A DNA stretch of 64,000 nucleotides from Candidatus Palibaumannia cicadellinicola (GTDB taxonomy: Bacteria > Pseudomonadota > Gammaproteobacteria > Enterobacterales > Enterobacteriaceae): NCBI RefSeq assembly GCF_000754265.1, contig NZ_CP008985.1, positions 248,001-312,000 of the forward strand, in the 5' to 3' direction. Position numbers and translations under genes: made by a program. Of the stretch, positions 8,890 through 19,614 are shown in pieces; the first letter of the stretch is position 1, and every line of letters begins with the position of its first letter. Under the pieces are notes generated by a model that was given only the letters and a program-made list of their open reading frames with translations, did not search any database and was not told the DNA's origin.

Positions 8890-11478
8890 ATGAGTGACTT
8901 TAAGATAAAAAAATCTCTAATCAACCATACTCCTATGATGCAGCAGTATTTAAAGCTGAAAGCTCAGCATCCTAATATTTTGCTTTTTTACCGCATGGGC
9001 GATTTTTATGAATTTTTTTATGATGATGCTAAGCGAGCATCAGAGTTAATGGATATATCTTTAACTAAACGCGGCTCCTCAGCTGGTGAACCGATCCCAA
9101 TGGCTGGGATACCTTATCATGCGATAGAAAACTATTTGGCCAAGCTAGTAGCGCTTGGCGAATCGGTAGCAATCTGTGAACAAATTGGCGATCCTGCAAC
9201 AACTCAGGGGCCGGTAGAACGCCGTGTTGTACGAATTATTACTCCAGGCACCCTGAGTGATGAAGAATTACTAAATGAACGCCAAGATAACTTACTAGCA
9301 GCTATGTGGCAGGAGTCCCAGAGCTTTGGTTATGCAACTTTGGATATTACCTCGGGCCGTTTTATCGTTTCTGAACCAACAGATTTAGAAGCGATGGCTG
9401 CCGAATTACAGCGTACGAATCCGGCTGAGCTACTTTATCCGGAGACGTTACATAATTCATCCCTGATCGAACACCGACGCGGTCTCCGACGCAGACCAAT
9501 CTGGGAATTTGAATTAGAGACAGCTTGTCAGCAGCTTATGATACAGTTCGGCACCCGTAGTTTGAATGGCTTCGGCATTGAACGTGCACATCTAGCGCTA
9601 CGGGCAGCCGGCTGCTTGCTGCAGTACGCTAAGGATACCCAGCGCACCTCTATGCCACATATCTGTACTGTAACCTTAGAACGGCAACAAGACTATGTAG
9701 TCATGGATACTGTTACCAGGCGTAACCTTGAGCTAATACAAAACATTAGTGGCGGCGCAGAAAATACACTAGTGAATATTCTCGATCATACTATAACTCC
9801 GATGGGCAGTCGGATGCTGAAACGCTGGCTACAGATGCCAACTAGACATATTCCTACTATCAAACACCGTCAACAAAGTATCGCATTTTTGCAAGATCAG
9901 TTTGCCGATTTACAACCAGTGCTACAGCAGATCGGAGATCTAGAGCGAATACTAGCACGTTTGGCGCTGCGCACCGCGCGCCCCCGTGATTTAGCACGTA
10001 TGCGTCATGCTTTCCAGCAATTGCCCGAGATCCAGGCCAGGTTGGCAGATCAGCCTAGTGAGCATATTTCACAATTACTAAGTAAGGTCGGGTTGTTTGA
10101 TGATCTGCACCAACTGTTAGAGCGTGCTATTGTTGAATTACCACCAGTGCTGGTACGTGACGGCGGCGTGATAGCTACTGGATACAGCACTGAGTTGGAT
10201 CAGTTGCGTGCGTTGGCGGATAATGCAACGGACTATCTGAATCAGCTTGAGATCAAAGAACGTGAGCACACAGGTCTAGAGACACTGAAAGTTGGTTTTA
10301 ATGCTATACACGGCTATTTTATTCAACTTAGCCGCGGACAGAGTCATTTGGCGCCCGTACGCTATGTCCGCCGGCAGACACTCAAAAATGCAGAGCGTTA
10401 TATTATACCAGAGCTTAAAGAGTATGAAGACAAAGTAATTACCTCAAAAGGTAAAGCCTTATCGCTAGAAAAAGCATTATATAATGAGTTACTTGATCTA
10501 CTGTTACCACATTTAGCTCAATTACAACAGAGTGCGGCAGCACTCGCGGAGCTAGATGTTTTGAATAATTTAGCAGAACGTGCTGAGACACTAAATTATA
10601 TCTGTCCCGTGATCAGCGATCAACCTGGTATCCATATTATTGGCGGGCGACATCCAGTGGTAGAGCAGTTCCTAAGCGAGCCGTTTATCGCGAATCCTTT
10701 ATCCTTGTCAGATCAAAATCATATGCTGATTATCACTGGACCAAACATGGGTGGTAAGAGTACTTATATGCGCCAAAACGCACTCATTGTATTGTTGGGC
10801 TATATTGGTAGCTTCGTACCTGCGTCGCAGGCGAGAATAGGACCGATTGATCGTATTTTCACCCGTATAGGCGCAGCAGATGATCTAGCTTCTGGCCGTT
10901 CTACCTTTATGGTTGAGATGACAGAAACAGCAAATATTTTACATAATGCTACTTGCCAGAGTTTAGTCTTGATGGATGAGATTGGACGCGGTACGTCCAC
11001 CTATGATGGCTTATCGCTGGCTTGGGCATCTGCAGAAAGCCTTGCTGGCAGTATTAAAGCAATGACGTTATTCGCAACACATTATTTTGAGCTGACTGCT
11101 CTCTCTGAAAATATAAGAGGTGTGGTAAACGTACATTTTGATGCATTAGAGTATGATAATACTATTGCTTTTATGCATAGTATACAGAAAGGTGCTACTA
11201 GTAAAAGTTATGGCTTGTCAGTAGCGGGGCTAGCGGGTGTACCACCCGACGTTATAAAGCGCGCTTACAAAAAGCTACGTGAGCTTGAGATAATTTCTAA
11301 TAGTACAGCAATATGTACTCAGTTTACCGTGTTACCGCAGCTGGAGCTAGATACATCGAAATCCAAAGTAATCCAGGCTTTAGAAGAAATAGAGCCAGAC
11401 AGTTTATCTCCACGTCAAGCGCTTGATTTGCTATATCATTTAAAGAATATGATTTTAGGAAAATTAAACCTTATTTAA
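8890..11478 (+). CDS. mutS: DNA mismatch repair protein MutS
   Basis: MutS binds mismatches and small loops and, with ATP, recruits MutL to start repair. At 862 residues it is full length (E. coli 853). The mismatch-recognition motif [11 protein letters not shown] with its Phe-X-Glu wedge is near residue 37, followed by connector, lever and clamp domains and a C-terminal ATPase with Walker [10 protein letters not shown], the signature region [14 protein letters not shown] and Walker [20 protein letters not shown] 8890 matches the family start. Genes that normally follow (rpoS and others) are gone; nlpD is convergent 58 bp downstream. Retention of mismatch repair is notable for a reduced symbiont genome, and no lesion was seen. 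Confidence 0.97.
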   Translation: MSDFKIKKSLINHTPMMQQYLKLKAQHPNILLFYRMGDFYEFFYDDAKRASELMDISLTKRGSSAGEPIPMAGIPYHAIENYLAKLVALGESVAICEQIGDPATTQGPVERRVVRIITPGTLSDEELLNERQDNLLAAMWQESQSFGYATLDITSGRFIVSEPTDLEAMAAELQRTNPAELLYPETLHNSSLIEHRRGLRRRPIWEFELETACQQLMIQFGTRSLNGFGIERAHLALRAAGCLLQYAKDTQRTSMPHICTVTLERQQDYVVMDTVTRRNLELIQNISGGAENTLVNILDHTITPMGSRMLKRWLQMPTRHIPTIKHRQQSIAFLQDQFADLQPVLQQIGDLERILARLALRTARPRDLARMRHAFQQLPEIQARLADQPSEHISQLLSKVGLFDDLHQLLERAIVELPPVLVRDGGVIATGYSTELDQLRALADNATDYLNQLEIKEREHTGLETLKVGFNAIHGYFIQLSRGQSHLAPVRYVRRQTLKNAERYIIPELKEYEDKVITSKGKALSLEKALYNELLDLLLPHLAQLQQSAAALAELDVLNNLAERAETLNYICPVISDQPGIHIIGGRHPVVEQFLSEPFIANPLSLSDQNHMLIITGPNMGGKSTYMRQNALIVLLGYIGSFVPASQARIGPIDRIFTRIGAADDLASGRSTFMVEMTETANILHNATCQSLVLMDEIGRGTSTYDGLSLAWASAESLAGSIKAMTLFATHYFELTALSENIRGVVNVHFDALEYDNTIAFMHSIQKGATSKSYGLSVAGLAGVPPDVIKRAYKKLRELEIISNSTAICTQFTVLPQLELDTSKSKVIQALEEIEPDSLSPRQALDLLYHLKNMILGKLNLI

Positions 11479-11536
11479 TTAAGCCTACCGCTGCTAATTT
11501 TATTAGTGTTTTCTTGATTAAATATTCACAAAATAA

Positions 11537-12400
11537 CTATTTAACAACCTGCTGATCATTGTCATACAACTCATTTTCAGACAAATAAAGTAATGGATTA
11601 ACTGATTTACCATGGTAACGAATTTCAAAATGTAATCTAACTGAGCTAGCACCGGTACTACCCATAGTGGCAATTTTTTGCCCCGCTTTAACTTGTTGTG
11701 GTTCATGAACAAGCATGGTATTGTTATGAGCATATGCACTTAAGTAGTCATCGTTATGTTTGATAATAATAAGATTACCGTATCCTCGCAATGCATTACC
11801 TGCGTAAACAACTTTACCATTAGCGGTTGCTATAATTGGCTGTCCGCAGAAGCCAGAGATATCTACGCCTTTATTTCCACCTTCAGTAGCGGAGAAATAT
11901 TCAATAATTTTACCAGTAGTAGGCCAGGACCAGCTGGCTGTTAAGTGATTGCTAGTTAAGACTGTAGTCGATGATGATAATGCAACTACATTACGTAACT
12001 TTTCAGAAGAACTATTTCCGTTACCTATACCTATCTGTAATATTGTCCCCACTTTTAAACGGTAAGGTTCCGGAATATGATTGATTTTAGCCAAATATTG
12101 AACGTCTTTACCAGTAATCCAGGCAATATAAAACAAAGTATCTCCGTTTTTAATCTGATAAGTTGAGTCAGAATAAGAACCTTTTTGAAGACGATTATAG
12201 CGACGATTAGATGTCTTATTAGTTCGTGGAGTACTAATACACATATTGAGATTACCGTAACTGCTAGATATTTTATTGTTGCCGCCTATATGACTAATAG
12301 GTGCTTTGAATTCATCACTAGCACATCCTACTAGCCATAAACTAGTCGTCATACTAGTAGAAACAATTATACGGCGCCAAGAGCATTTTTTACTTATCAT
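11537..12400 (-). CDS. nlpD: Murein hydrolase activator NlpD (lipoprotein)
   Basis: NlpD is an outer-membrane lipoprotein that activates the amidase AmiC during septal splitting. The 287-residue product has a lipoprotein signal ending LWLVGC (lipidated Cys26), a LysM peptidoglycan-binding domain ([27 protein letters not shown], around residues 80-125) and a C-terminal LytM/M23-like domain ([68 protein letters not shown]). As in E. coli NlpD, the LytM fold lacks a full set of catalytic zinc ligands, so it should be an activator. It is shorter than E. coli NlpD (379) through loss of the linker. In E. coli the main rpoS promoter lies within nlpD; rpoS itself is absent here. Confidence 0.93.
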   Translation of the reverse strand: MISKKCSWRRIIVSTSMTTSLWLVGCASDEFKAPISHIGGNNKISSSYGNLNMCISTPRTNKTSNRRYNRLQKGSYSDSTYQIKNGDTLFYIAWITGKDVQYLAKINHIPEPYRLKVGTILQIGIGNGNSSSEKLRNVVALSSSTTVLTSNHLTASWSWPTTGKIIEYFSATEGGNKGVDISGFCGQPIIATANGKVVYAGNALRGYGNLIIIKHNDDYLSAYAHNNTMLVHEPQQVKAGQKIATMGSTGASSVRLHFEIRYHGKSVNPLLYLSENELYDNDQQVVK

Positions 12401-12590
12401 GCTTACTTTTACTTATCTCTCCGCTATGGTACCTATGCGATCATAGCCTGGTCAGGCGCCTGTTAGTTATAGGAATGTTTGATGGTGAAAACAAAATCAA
12501 CATGACATGAAATATAACGTAATAGGAACCGATATCGTGTTTTTAGTGAGCGTAATAACTGTATCCGTCCGTTGAATCATGCAAGATGTA

Positions 12591-13058
12591 TTAACATAAC
12601 AATGCCACTGCGAAGCAGGCTACACCCTCACCACGCCCCGTGAATCCCAACTGTTCGGTCGTGGTAGCTTTCACATTGATATCATCTATGTGACAATAGA
12701 GATCTGCTGCAAGATAGATACGCATCTGCTGAATATACGGAGAAAGTTTTGGCGCCTGGGCAATTATGGTGATATCTAGATTACCCAAACGATAGCTTTT
12801 TGCTACAATACATTGCCAGACTTCGCGTAGTAGCTTACGGCTATCAGCACCCTTGAAGACTGGATCAGTATCTGGAAAGAGTTGACCAATATCACCTAAT
12901 GCTGCAGCGCCAAGTAAAGCGTCAGTTGCTGCATGTAACGCAACGTCACCATCAGAATGAGATAGTAAACCTTGCTGATAGGGAATATGCACACCCCCGA
13001 TAATAAGCTTGCCTTCTCCGCCAAATTGATGAACATCAAAACCATGACCGATACGCAT
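12591..13058 (-). CDS. ispF: 2-C-methyl-D-erythritol 2,4-cyclodiphosphate synthase
   Basis: IspF catalyses the CMP-releasing cyclisation step of the MEP isoprenoid pathway. The 155-residue protein is near the usual length (159). Metal ligands are visible in [11 protein letters not shown] (Asp8, His10) and [36 protein letters not shown] (His42 region), and the C-terminal [20 protein letters not shown] is intact. It starts at 13058, directly abutting the ispD stop at 13059, as in the enteric ispD-ispF operon. truD, surE and pcm, which follow in E. coli, are missing, leaving 190 bp of non-coding sequence before nlpD. Confidence 0.97.
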   Translation of the reverse strand: MRIGHGFDVHQFGGEGKLIIGGVHIPYQQGLLSHSDGDVALHAATDALLGAAALGDIGQLFPDTDPVFKGADSRKLLREVWQCIVAKSYRLGNLDITIIAQAPKLSPYIQQMRIYLAADLYCHIDDINVKATTTEQLGFTGRGEGVACFAVALLC

Positions 13059-13778
13059 TTATACTCTCTTGTTGTGAGACGATTGAGATAAATAAAAACT
13101 AGCCAGTAATAAATCTTCTGGCCAAGTAACTTTGATATTATCCGCTCTACCTGGCACTAATAAAGGTTGGTATCCGCAATACTCTAATGCCGAAGACTCA
13201 TCAGTTAAGGTTGCTCCTTCTTTTAGCGCTCGACTCAGACAACTTTTAAGTAATTCAAGCATAAATAACTGTGGCGTCAGCGCATGCCATAAATCAGTGC
13301 GATCAACAGTATAATCGATCGTTTCCGTGCTGTTGCAGGCACGTTTCATAGTGTCGCGCACAGGGGTTGCCAAAATACCTCCCACTGTCGAACGGGCTGT
13401 AACAGTTAGCAGGCACAGTAGATCATCTTGATGTAAGCATGGACGTGCTGCATCGTGAACTAGTACCCAGGATGCACGTTTCACATGGTGCAAGGCTACC
13501 ATCACAGAATCTGCCCGTTTGTTACCGCCAGTCACTACCATTACTCGCTCTTCTGATGCTACTGGTAACTGATAGAACCAATAGTCGTCGGGACTGATAG
13601 CAACAATAACTTGACGGATACAAGGCTGACGTAACAGTGCGTATATTGCAAGTTCTAGCATAGTTTTTTCGCCAATAGTGAGATACTGCTTTGGAAATGG
13701 TTTTTGCATACGGCGACCTATTCCAGCAGCAGGTAAAATTGCTACTACATCAGGAAATGTTACTGCTAATAAGGTCAT
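13059..13778 (-). CDS. ispD: 2-C-methyl-D-erythritol 4-phosphate cytidylyltransferase
   Basis: IspD attaches CMP to MEP, the third step of the isoprenoid pathway. The 239-residue protein (E. coli 236) carries the nucleotide-binding loop [19 protein letters not shown] near residue 15, [10 protein letters not shown] for metal and CTP binding, and [11 protein letters not shown] near the C-terminus. The start codon overlaps the ftsB stop by one base (TAATG), indicating translational coupling in an ftsB-ispD-ispF operon identical in order to E. coli. No defect was seen. Confidence 0.97.
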   Translation of the reverse strand: MTLLAVTFPDVVAILPAAGIGRRMQKPFPKQYLTIGEKTMLELAIYALLRQPCIRQVIVAISPDDYWFYQLPVASEERVMVVTGGNKRADSVMVALHHVKRASWVLVHDAARPCLHQDDLLCLLTVTARSTVGGILATPVRDTMKRACNSTETIDYTVDRTDLWHALTPQLFMLELLKSCLSRALKEGATLTDESSALEYCGYQPLLVPGRADNIKVTWPEDLLLASFYLSQSSHNKRV

Positions 13779-14089
13779 TATTTGTTTTCTCTTTGTACCT
13801 GTGCCATTGGTTGTTGTTGTCTAGGCACTAAACGATAGAAGGTCTCACCAGGCTTAATCATGTCTAGCTCATGACGTGAACGTTCTTCTATAGCATCTTG
13901 GCCATCATTTAAATCGTCAACTTCAGCAAATAGCTGAGTGTTGCGCATCTTAAGTTTGGCGTTATTGTAGTTTTGCGTAACGATATTATTATCTATGCGA
14001 ACTAGATCTATGATACCGTTCTTACCTAGCCAAAGAGAATATTGTAGCCAGAAAAAAAGCACTAATAGTAGTAGCGCTAATTTATTCAT
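13778..14089 (-). CDS. ftsB: Cell division protein FtsB
   Basis: FtsB is a bitopic inner-membrane protein that joins FtsL and FtsQ in the divisome and relays activation to FtsWI. From ATG 14089 the product is 103 residues, exactly the E. coli length, with a short cytoplasmic start ([20 protein letters not shown] is the membrane segment), [12 protein letters not shown], a coiled-coil region [20 protein letters not shown] and the C-terminal [15 protein letters not shown] motif ([12 protein letters not shown]). A further in-frame ATG at 14104 exists, but GGGAGGCAGGAAA lies immediately before 14089 as its ribosome-binding site. It is the first gene of the ftsB-ispD-ispF unit. Confidence 0.95.
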   Translation of the reverse strand: MNKLALLLLVLFFWLQYSLWLGKNGIIDLVRIDNNIVTQNYNNAKLKMRNTQLFAEVDDLNDGQDAIEERSRHELDMIKPGETFYRLVPRQQQPMAQVQRENK

Positions 14090-14266
14090 TTTCCTGCCTC
14101 CCATTTAACTTATGGAAACCAGTAAAATTGATCTTGTCATCATTTGCCGCTAGACAGACTACATACGTGCGAGAAATGACAAATAGCGGCATCAAAACAA
14201 GATTTTGCCATATACTTTATACTTTTAGTGAGAATCTTTATTATTAAAACAATGAAATAATAGGTC

Positions 14267-14899
14267 TCATACGGGATTTGAAAAGCTTATAATCACGCGT
14301 TCTTTGAGTACTTCTAATAATTGAGTTGTTAACTGTGTGATTAATTGTGTGCCATTGAGATGTATCTCTGGTTGCTGCGGTGGCTGATAAATAGAATCGA
14401 TACCGGTGAAATTATGTAATTGACCACTACGGACTTTATGATATAACCCCTTAGGATCACGCGCTTGGCAAATAGCTAACGGTGTATCTACGAAAACTTC
14501 GATAAATCTGCCTACTGGTAGCATGTCACGGACCATCTGCCGTTCCGCGTAGTGAGGTGAAATTAGAGCACTTAGTACTATTAGCCCGGCATCTAGCATC
14601 AGTTTAGCTACCTCGCCAACCCGGCGGATATTCTCGCGCCGTTCGTCATCGCGGAAGCCTAGATCACGACAGAGACCATGACGTACATTATCACCATCAA
14701 GCAGGTAAGTACTAACACCCTTACTATACAGCGCCTGTTCTAGCGCACTTGCTAGCGTGGACTTGCCTGCGCCAGACAGACCAGTGAACCACAATACAGC
14801 ACTACGGTGCTTATGTAATCGTTCTCGGTCCTCACGCTGTACAGGATGTATGTGCCAAACAATATTTTCATCATTTGATCGTTGGTAACGGCCTGTCAT
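14267..14899 (-). CDS. cysC: Adenylyl-sulfate kinase
   Basis: CysC phosphorylates APS to PAPS with ATP in assimilatory sulfate reduction. The 210-residue protein has the P-loop GLSGAGKST (residues about 39-47), [17 protein letters not shown] for APS binding, the lid/active-site segment [22 protein letters not shown], and [20 protein letters not shown]. It is slightly longer than E. coli CysC (201) because of a C-terminal extension. ATG 14899 overlaps the cysN stop by four bases, so the two are coupled. It is the last gene of the continuous cysJIH-G-DNC run. Confidence 0.97.
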   Translation of the reverse strand: MTGRYQRSNDENIVWHIHPVQREDRERLHKHRSAVLWFTGLSGAGKSTLASALEQALYSKGVSTYLLDGDNVRHGLCRDLGFRDDERRENIRRVGEVAKLMLDAGLIVLSALISPHYAERQMVRDMLPVGRFIEVFVDTPLAICQARDPKGLYHKVRSGQLHNFTGIDSIYQPPQQPEIHLNGTQLITQLTTQLLEVLKERVIISFSNPV

Positions 14900-16341
14900 G
14901 ATTTCCCTCCCAGTAGATCACGTGTGCCCCAGTGCGGAAAGTGACGGCGCAGCAGCGCATTAAATTCTAGTTCAAATTTACTGTAGGTATTTGATTGCCG
15001 GTAGACATCTTGTAGCGGTTGGTAAACCATACCAGCACCTACCGTTACGTTAGTAAGCCGATCAATAAATATCATACCACCTGTTACTGGGCTATTGATA
15101 TATTTCTCAAGCATCATTGGCTCACAGAATTCTAATTCTACCATTCCAATGCTATTTAGGGGTAGGTTATCCGCCGCACGTGGTTTTAAGGTATTTATAT
15201 CGACCTGATATTGGACATGATCTACCCGTGCGCTGGTTTTCTTACCTGCAATCTTGATATCGTAGCTCTGACCAGCTACCAGGGGCTTATCGGTCATCCA
15301 TACGACATTAACCTGAGCGTATTGTACTGCAGGCAGTACTGTATCATAGTCCACTAAGAAATCTCCGCGGCTGATATCTACGGCGTCTGTTAATACTAGT
15401 GTCACTGCTTCTCCCGTCCTGGCTTCTGTTTTATCACCGTCAAAGGTGACGATACGGCTAATAGTGGAGGTAAAATTAGACGGCAGCACTTTTATTGGTT
15501 GCCCTACCCGCAGTACTCCCGAAGCAACTGTTCCACTATAACCACGGAAATCTAGATTAGGGCGGTTAACATACTGCACCGGAAAACGTACTGGCTGCTG
15601 TTGATGAATATTAATTACTTCCACAGTTTCTAGTATATCTAGCAATGTTGGGCCGCTATACCAAGACATAGAGACTGTCGGGTTAACAACATTATCACCT
15701 CCAAGCGCTGATAACGGGACGAACTTTATGTCTAAATTACCTGGTAATTCCCTAGATAATTTTAGGTAATCTTGCTCAATTTGAGAGAAGATAGCCTGAT
15801 CGTAGTTTACTAAATCCATTTTGTTTACCGCTACTACCAGATGACAGATGCCTAGCAAGGTGCTGATAAAGCTATGGCGCCGTGTTTGATCTAACATGCC
15901 TTTGCGTGCATCGATCAGTAAGATTGCGAGATCAGAAGTTGAAGCACCAGTAGCCATGTTACGGGTATATTGCTCATGTCCAGGAGTGTCAGCAATAATA
16001 AATTTACGCTTATCCGTAGAAAAATAACGGTAGGCTACATCAATTGTAATCCCTTGTTCACGTTCAGCCTGCAGACCGTCCACCAGTAGCGCAAAATCTA
16101 ATTCTTCGCCTTGGGTACCGATACGTTTACTGTCTGTGTATAGCGTGGATAGTTGATCTTCGTAAATCTGCTGGGTATCATGTAGCAGGCGACCAATTAA
16201 GGTACTTTTGCCGTCGTCTACGCTGCCACACGTGAGAAAACGCAGCAAACTTTTCTTTTGCTGGAAGTGCAGGTATCTTTCTAGACTACCCTGCTCAGTA
16301 ATATTTCGTGCTATATTTGAGGTTATAGTAGTATTTTTCAT
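14896..16341 (-). CDS. cysN: Sulfate adenylyltransferase subunit 1 (GTPase)
   Basis: CysN is the regulatory GTPase subunit of ATP sulfurylase; GTP hydrolysis drives APS formation by CysD. The 481-residue protein (E. coli 475) has an EF-Tu-like G domain with [34 protein letters not shown] and VNKMDL, followed by the beta-barrel domains with [21 protein letters not shown]. It lies 12 bp after cysD and overlaps cysC by four bases. All G motifs are intact, so the enzyme should be functional. Confidence 0.97.
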   Translation of the reverse strand: MKNTTITSNIARNITEQGSLERYLHFQQKKSLLRFLTCGSVDDGKSTLIGRLLHDTQQIYEDQLSTLYTDSKRIGTQGEELDFALLVDGLQAEREQGITIDVAYRYFSTDKRKFIIADTPGHEQYTRNMATGASTSDLAILLIDARKGMLDQTRRHSFISTLLGICHLVVAVNKMDLVNYDQAIFSQIEQDYLKLSRELPGNLDIKFVPLSALGGDNVVNPTVSMSWYSGPTLLDILETVEVINIHQQQPVRFPVQYVNRPNLDFRGYSGTVASGVLRVGQPIKVLPSNFTSTISRIVTFDGDKTEARTGEAVTLVLTDAVDISRGDFLVDYDTVLPAVQYAQVNVVWMTDKPLVAGQSYDIKIAGKKTSARVDHVQYQVDINTLKPRAADNLPLNSIGMVELEFCEPMMLEKYINSPVTGGMIFIDRLTNVTVGAGMVYQPLQDVYRQSNTYSKFELEFNALLRRHFPHWGTRDLLGGKS

Positions 16342-16353
16342 TTTGATAACTTC

Positions 16354-17268
16354 TTAAAAATAACCTTGACGCTTTTTCATTTCCATGGAACCAGATTGAT
16401 CACTGTCGATCATTCTACCCTGACGTTCGCTGGTGGTCGATACTAGCATCTCTTTGATAATCTCAGGTAGAGATTGTGCCTTGGACTCCACTGCGCCGGT
16501 CAACGGCCAGCAACCTAGAGTACGAAACCGCACCATACGCTGGCCTATTATTTCACCAGGCTGCAGTTGTAGATCGATATGATCATCGTCTATCATCATC
16601 AGCATGCCATTACGTTTTAGTACCGGCCGCTCCTTAGCGAAGTATAGTGGTACTATTTCGATGTTTTCTAGTAAAATATATTGCCAAATATCCAATTCAG
16701 TCCAGTTAGAGAGCGGGAATACGCGGATGCTTTCACCCTTATTAATCTGTCCGTTATAGTTATGCCATAACTCTGGACGTTGATTCTTTGGGTCCCAACG
16801 ATGAAAACGATCACGAAACGAGTAGATACGTTCTTTAGCACGAGATTTTTCCTCGTCGCGGCGGGCGCCACCGAACGCAGCATCAAAACTATATTTATTC
16901 ATAGCCTGCTTAAGGCCTTCGGTTTTCATGATATCGGTATATTTAGCACTACCGTGCACAAAAGGATTAATCCCCATAGCTTTTCCTTCCGAGTTCTGAT
17001 GTACAAGGAGCTCAAAACCATAGGCTTTAGCAGTATGATCGCGGAACTGGTACATTTCACGGAACTTCCAGCCAGTATCCACATGCAGTAATGGGAACGG
17101 TAACTTGCCAGGGTAGAAAGCCTTCCGTGCTAGATGTAGCATCACAGAAGAATCTTTACCGATGGAATACATCATCACAGGATTGCTAAATTCTGCGACT
17201 ACTTCACGGAAAATATGAATGCTCTCCGCCTCTAGTTGCCACAAATATGTAAAACGTTGTTGCTCCAT
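16354..17268 (-). CDS. cysD: Sulfate adenylyltransferase subunit 2
   Basis: CysD is the catalytic adenylyltransferase subunit forming APS from sulfate and ATP. The 304-residue product (E. coli 302) carries the PP-loop variant [21 protein letters not shown] at about residue 34, the long conserved stretch [20 protein letters not shown] and the terminal [20 protein letters not shown]. The sequence is one of the most conserved in the window. It is the first gene of cysDNC, 45 bp after cysG, and no obvious CysB-dependent promoter was recognised before it, so it may be read from upstream cys genes. Confidence 0.97.
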   Translation of the reverse strand: MEQQRFTYLWQLEAESIHIFREVVAEFSNPVMMYSIGKDSSVMLHLARKAFYPGKLPFPLLHVDTGWKFREMYQFRDHTAKAYGFELLVHQNSEGKAMGINPFVHGSAKYTDIMKTEGLKQAMNKYSFDAAFGGARRDEEKSRAKERIYSFRDRFHRWDPKNQRPELWHNYNGQINKGESIRVFPLSNWTELDIWQYILLENIEIVPLYFAKERPVLKRNGMLMMIDDDHIDLQLQPGEIIGQRMVRFRTLGCWPLTGAVESKAQSLPEIIKEMLVSTTSERQGRMIDSDQSGSMEMKKRQGYF

Positions 17269-17313
17269 AATTGATATCCTTAAACTAGATTAACTACCAC
17301 TAGTTTTTTTCTT

Positions 17314-18699
17314 TTACGCTATTAAATTCTCCTGACCAAACCAATTGATTTCATGAGAAAGGGCCACAACATCACCGATGACTAGTAGCGCAGGAGGCAG
17401 CGCCTGTAGAGCTAACATTTCTAACTGTTCTAGTGTGCCAATAAGAACTTTCTGATCTGTATAAGTACCACGGCTTATCACTGCTACCGGAGTCTGCGGC
17501 GCGCGGCCATGAGCCACGAGCTTACGATTTATTACCGCTGCTTTCATCACACCCATGTAAACTACTAGAGTTTGATTGCAGCGCGCCAACGACGGCCAGT
17601 CTATGAAATCGCCGTCATCGCGCGGATGACCTGTAATAAAAGTTACACTCTGAGCATACTCTCGGTGGGTCAACGGAATTCCGGCATAGGCCGTAGCGCC
17701 AGCGGCAGCGGTGATGCCGGGTACTACCTGGAACGAAATACCAGCGGCAGCGACTTCCTGCAGCTCTTCGCCACCGCGACCAAAGATAAATGGGTCGCCA
17801 CCTTTGAGCCGCACGACATTTTTACCCTGCTGTGCCAGCTTAACTAGTAAACGATTAATCTCTGCCTGTGGCATAGAATGTTCACCTACTCGCTTACCGA
17901 CGCAGACGCGATCAGCATCGCGGCGTACTAAATCTATAATTTCAGGGTTGACTAGATAGTCATATAGCACCACATCTGCCTGCTGCATGAGTTGCAGTCC
18001 GCGTAAAGTTAGCAACCCGCTATCACCAGGACCAGCACCTACCAAAGCTACGTTTCCGCTTTGGGACGGGCAGTTATATAGCTGATACTCTAGTTCCTGC
18101 TCCGCTTGTTCTAATTTACCTTGAGCTACCATATTCGCAAAACTACCATTAAATGCTTTTTCCCAGAAGCTCCGGCGCCCCGCCATATTACAGATATACT
18201 GTTTGATACGGCTGCGCCAGGTACCAGCTATGGTCGCCATCGTGCCGAGAAACATGGGTAGCATAGACTCAATTTGTTCACGTATAATACGCGCTAGCAC
18301 TGGTGCTTTCCCGCTCGATGATATAGCTACTATTATCGGCGAGCGATCCACGATCGATGGAAAAATAAACGAGCAGTTTTGCTGTTCATCTACTACATTA
18401 ACTAATGTATGGCGCTCATCTGCGCACTTATAGACTCGTGCGTTCAGTTCTGCGTCGTCAGTTGCCGCAATAACTAGAAAGACCTCATCGAGCATAGCTG
18501 GTTCGAATATTGGACCCAGCCAGTTAATATCGCGATTATTGATAATACCTGTTAGCTGAGGACATAACTCACGCGCTACTACCCTGATTTGCGCGCCCGT
18601 ACGCATCAGTAACTCTATTTTGCGCGCAGCAACGTGGCCTCCGCCAACTACCAAAACCGTACGTCGCCTAAGATTGGCAAATAGTGGTAAATATTCCAC
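17314..18699 (-). CDS. cysG: Sirohaem synthase (multifunctional)
   Basis: CysG makes sirohaem, the cofactor of sulfite reductase CysI, from uroporphyrinogen III. The N-terminal CysG-B part does NAD-dependent oxidation and ferrochelation ([39 protein letters not shown]); the C-terminal part is SAM-dependent methyltransferase ([60 protein letters not shown]). GTG at 18699 is chosen because [10 protein letters not shown] aligns with the E. coli start MDHLPIF, giving 461 residues (E. coli 457). An ATG at 18780 would add 27 hydrophobic, unrelated residues and overlaps a hairpin at 18753-18783, so it is less likely, although neither start has a strong ribosome-binding site. Placement beside cysDNC differs from E. 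coli K-12, where cysG follows nirC. Confidence 0.92.
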   Translation of the reverse strand: MEYLPLFANLRRRTVLVVGGGHVAARKIELLMRTGAQIRVVARELCPQLTGIINNRDINWLGPIFEPAMLDEVFLVIAATDDAELNARVYKCADERHTLVNVVDEQQNCSFIFPSIVDRSPIIVAISSSGKAPVLARIIREQIESMLPMFLGTMATIAGTWRSRIKQYICNMAGRRSFWEKAFNGSFANMVAQGKLEQAEQELEYQLYNCPSQSGNVALVGAGPGDSGLLTLRGLQLMQQADVVLYDYLVNPEIIDLVRRDADRVCVGKRVGEHSMPQAEINRLLVKLAQQGKNVVRLKGGDPFIFGRGGEELQEVAAAGISFQVVPGITAAAGATAYAGIPLTHREYAQSVTFITGHPRDDGDFIDWPSLARCNQTLVVYMGVMKAAVINRKLVAHGRAPQTPVAVISRGTYTDQKVLIGTLEQLEMLALQALPPALLVIGDVVALSHEINWFGQENLIA

Positions 18700-18752
18700 A
18701 GCAAAATATTTTTTGTTAAGCAATATTATGATTATATGTCTTAAAATGTTGC

Positions 18753-18783
18753 TAAATGAAATTCTCAATTGGAATTTCATTTA
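18753..18783. repeat. 12-bp perfect inverted repeat between cysH and cysG
   Basis: Arms taaatgaaattc (18753-18764) and gaatttcattta (18772-18783) are perfect reverse complements around tcaattg. It lies in the 154-bp gap of the cys block, on the transcript between cysH and cysG. No U-run follows, so it is probably not a simple terminator; it could stabilise cysHIJ mRNA, attenuate read-through or be a DNA-binding palindrome. Confidence 0.6.
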
Positions 18784-18853
18784 TCTTTATGGAATAAAAA
18801 AACAATTGACTTTTATTATAATTACGTTGGATTAATAACTGGGTAGCCGTAAG

Positions 18854-19591
18854 TCAGTTTTCTTCGTGTAAACCGCATTCACGCTTTAGGCCAAAAAAGC
18901 GTGTATATTCTTCATTCATACCAGGAATAAATTTTGTAGTAGTATGAGTATCTCCTACGGATAAATAACCTTCCTCCCACAGTGGGTGATAGCTAAGCTC
19001 ATACTTTTTAAGATAATTATATACCTTACGGTTGTCCCAATCGATTATTGGTAACAGCTTAAACACTCCTCGCTGAACCGCTAGGACTGGTAATTGACTA
19101 CGACTACTAGATTGGGCGCGCCGTAGACCAGCAAACCAAGTCAAAGAGCCGAGTGTCATCAACGCCCTATTCATAGGCTCAACCTTATTGATATTATTGT
19201 ATAGCTTAATCCCTTTCAGACCCTGCTCCCATAGCTTACCATAGCGCGCCTCCTGCCAAGCAGGCGATGTGTTAGCACGAAATACTTGTAAGTTTAATTG
19301 TAACTTTTCCGTTAATGCATCGATAAACCGGTAGGTCTCCGGAAACAGATAACCAGTATCAGTAAGAATAACTGGAATATTAGGTTGCTGACTAGTCACT
19401 AAATGCAGACTAACCGCAGCCTGAATACCAAAGCTGGAAGAAAGTGCAGCCGGTTGTGGCAGATGCTCCAAGGCCCAGCTTACTCTCTGCTCAGCTGTTA
19501 GACTTTCTAGCTGTAGGTTGACTGTCGCTAGACCCTCTGTCTGCTGCGCTTTATCCATAGAATTAAATGTGCTGAGATCAAATCTTTTCAT
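18854..19591 (-). CDS. cysH: Phosphoadenosine phosphosulfate reductase
   Basis: CysH reduces PAPS to sulfite using thioredoxin or glutaredoxin. The 245-residue protein (E. coli 244) has the PP-loop-like [36 protein letters not shown], the conserved [10 protein letters not shown], and the catalytic cysteine in the C-terminal RECGLH. It lacks the extra cysteine pairs of [4Fe-4S] APS reductases, so it is the PAPS-dependent type, consistent with cysC being present. It follows cysI after 23 bp. Confidence 0.97.
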   Translation of the reverse strand: MKRFDLSTFNSMDKAQQTEGLATVNLQLESLTAEQRVSWALEHLPQPAALSSSFGIQAAVSLHLVTSQQPNIPVILTDTGYLFPETYRFIDALTEKLQLNLQVFRANTSPAWQEARYGKLWEQGLKGIKLYNNINKVEPMNRALMTLGSLTWFAGLRRAQSSSRSQLPVLAVQRGVFKLLPIIDWDNRKVYNYLKKYELSYHPLWEEGYLSVGDTHTTTKFIPGMNEEYTRFFGLKRECGLHEEN

Positions 19592-19614
19592 GTTAATTTG
19601 GTCTTGATTTCCGG

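Noticed and set aside
13086..13400. Short plus-strand frames inside ispD and the cys genes
   Set aside because: They are antisense shadows of strongly conserved genes with no independent support.
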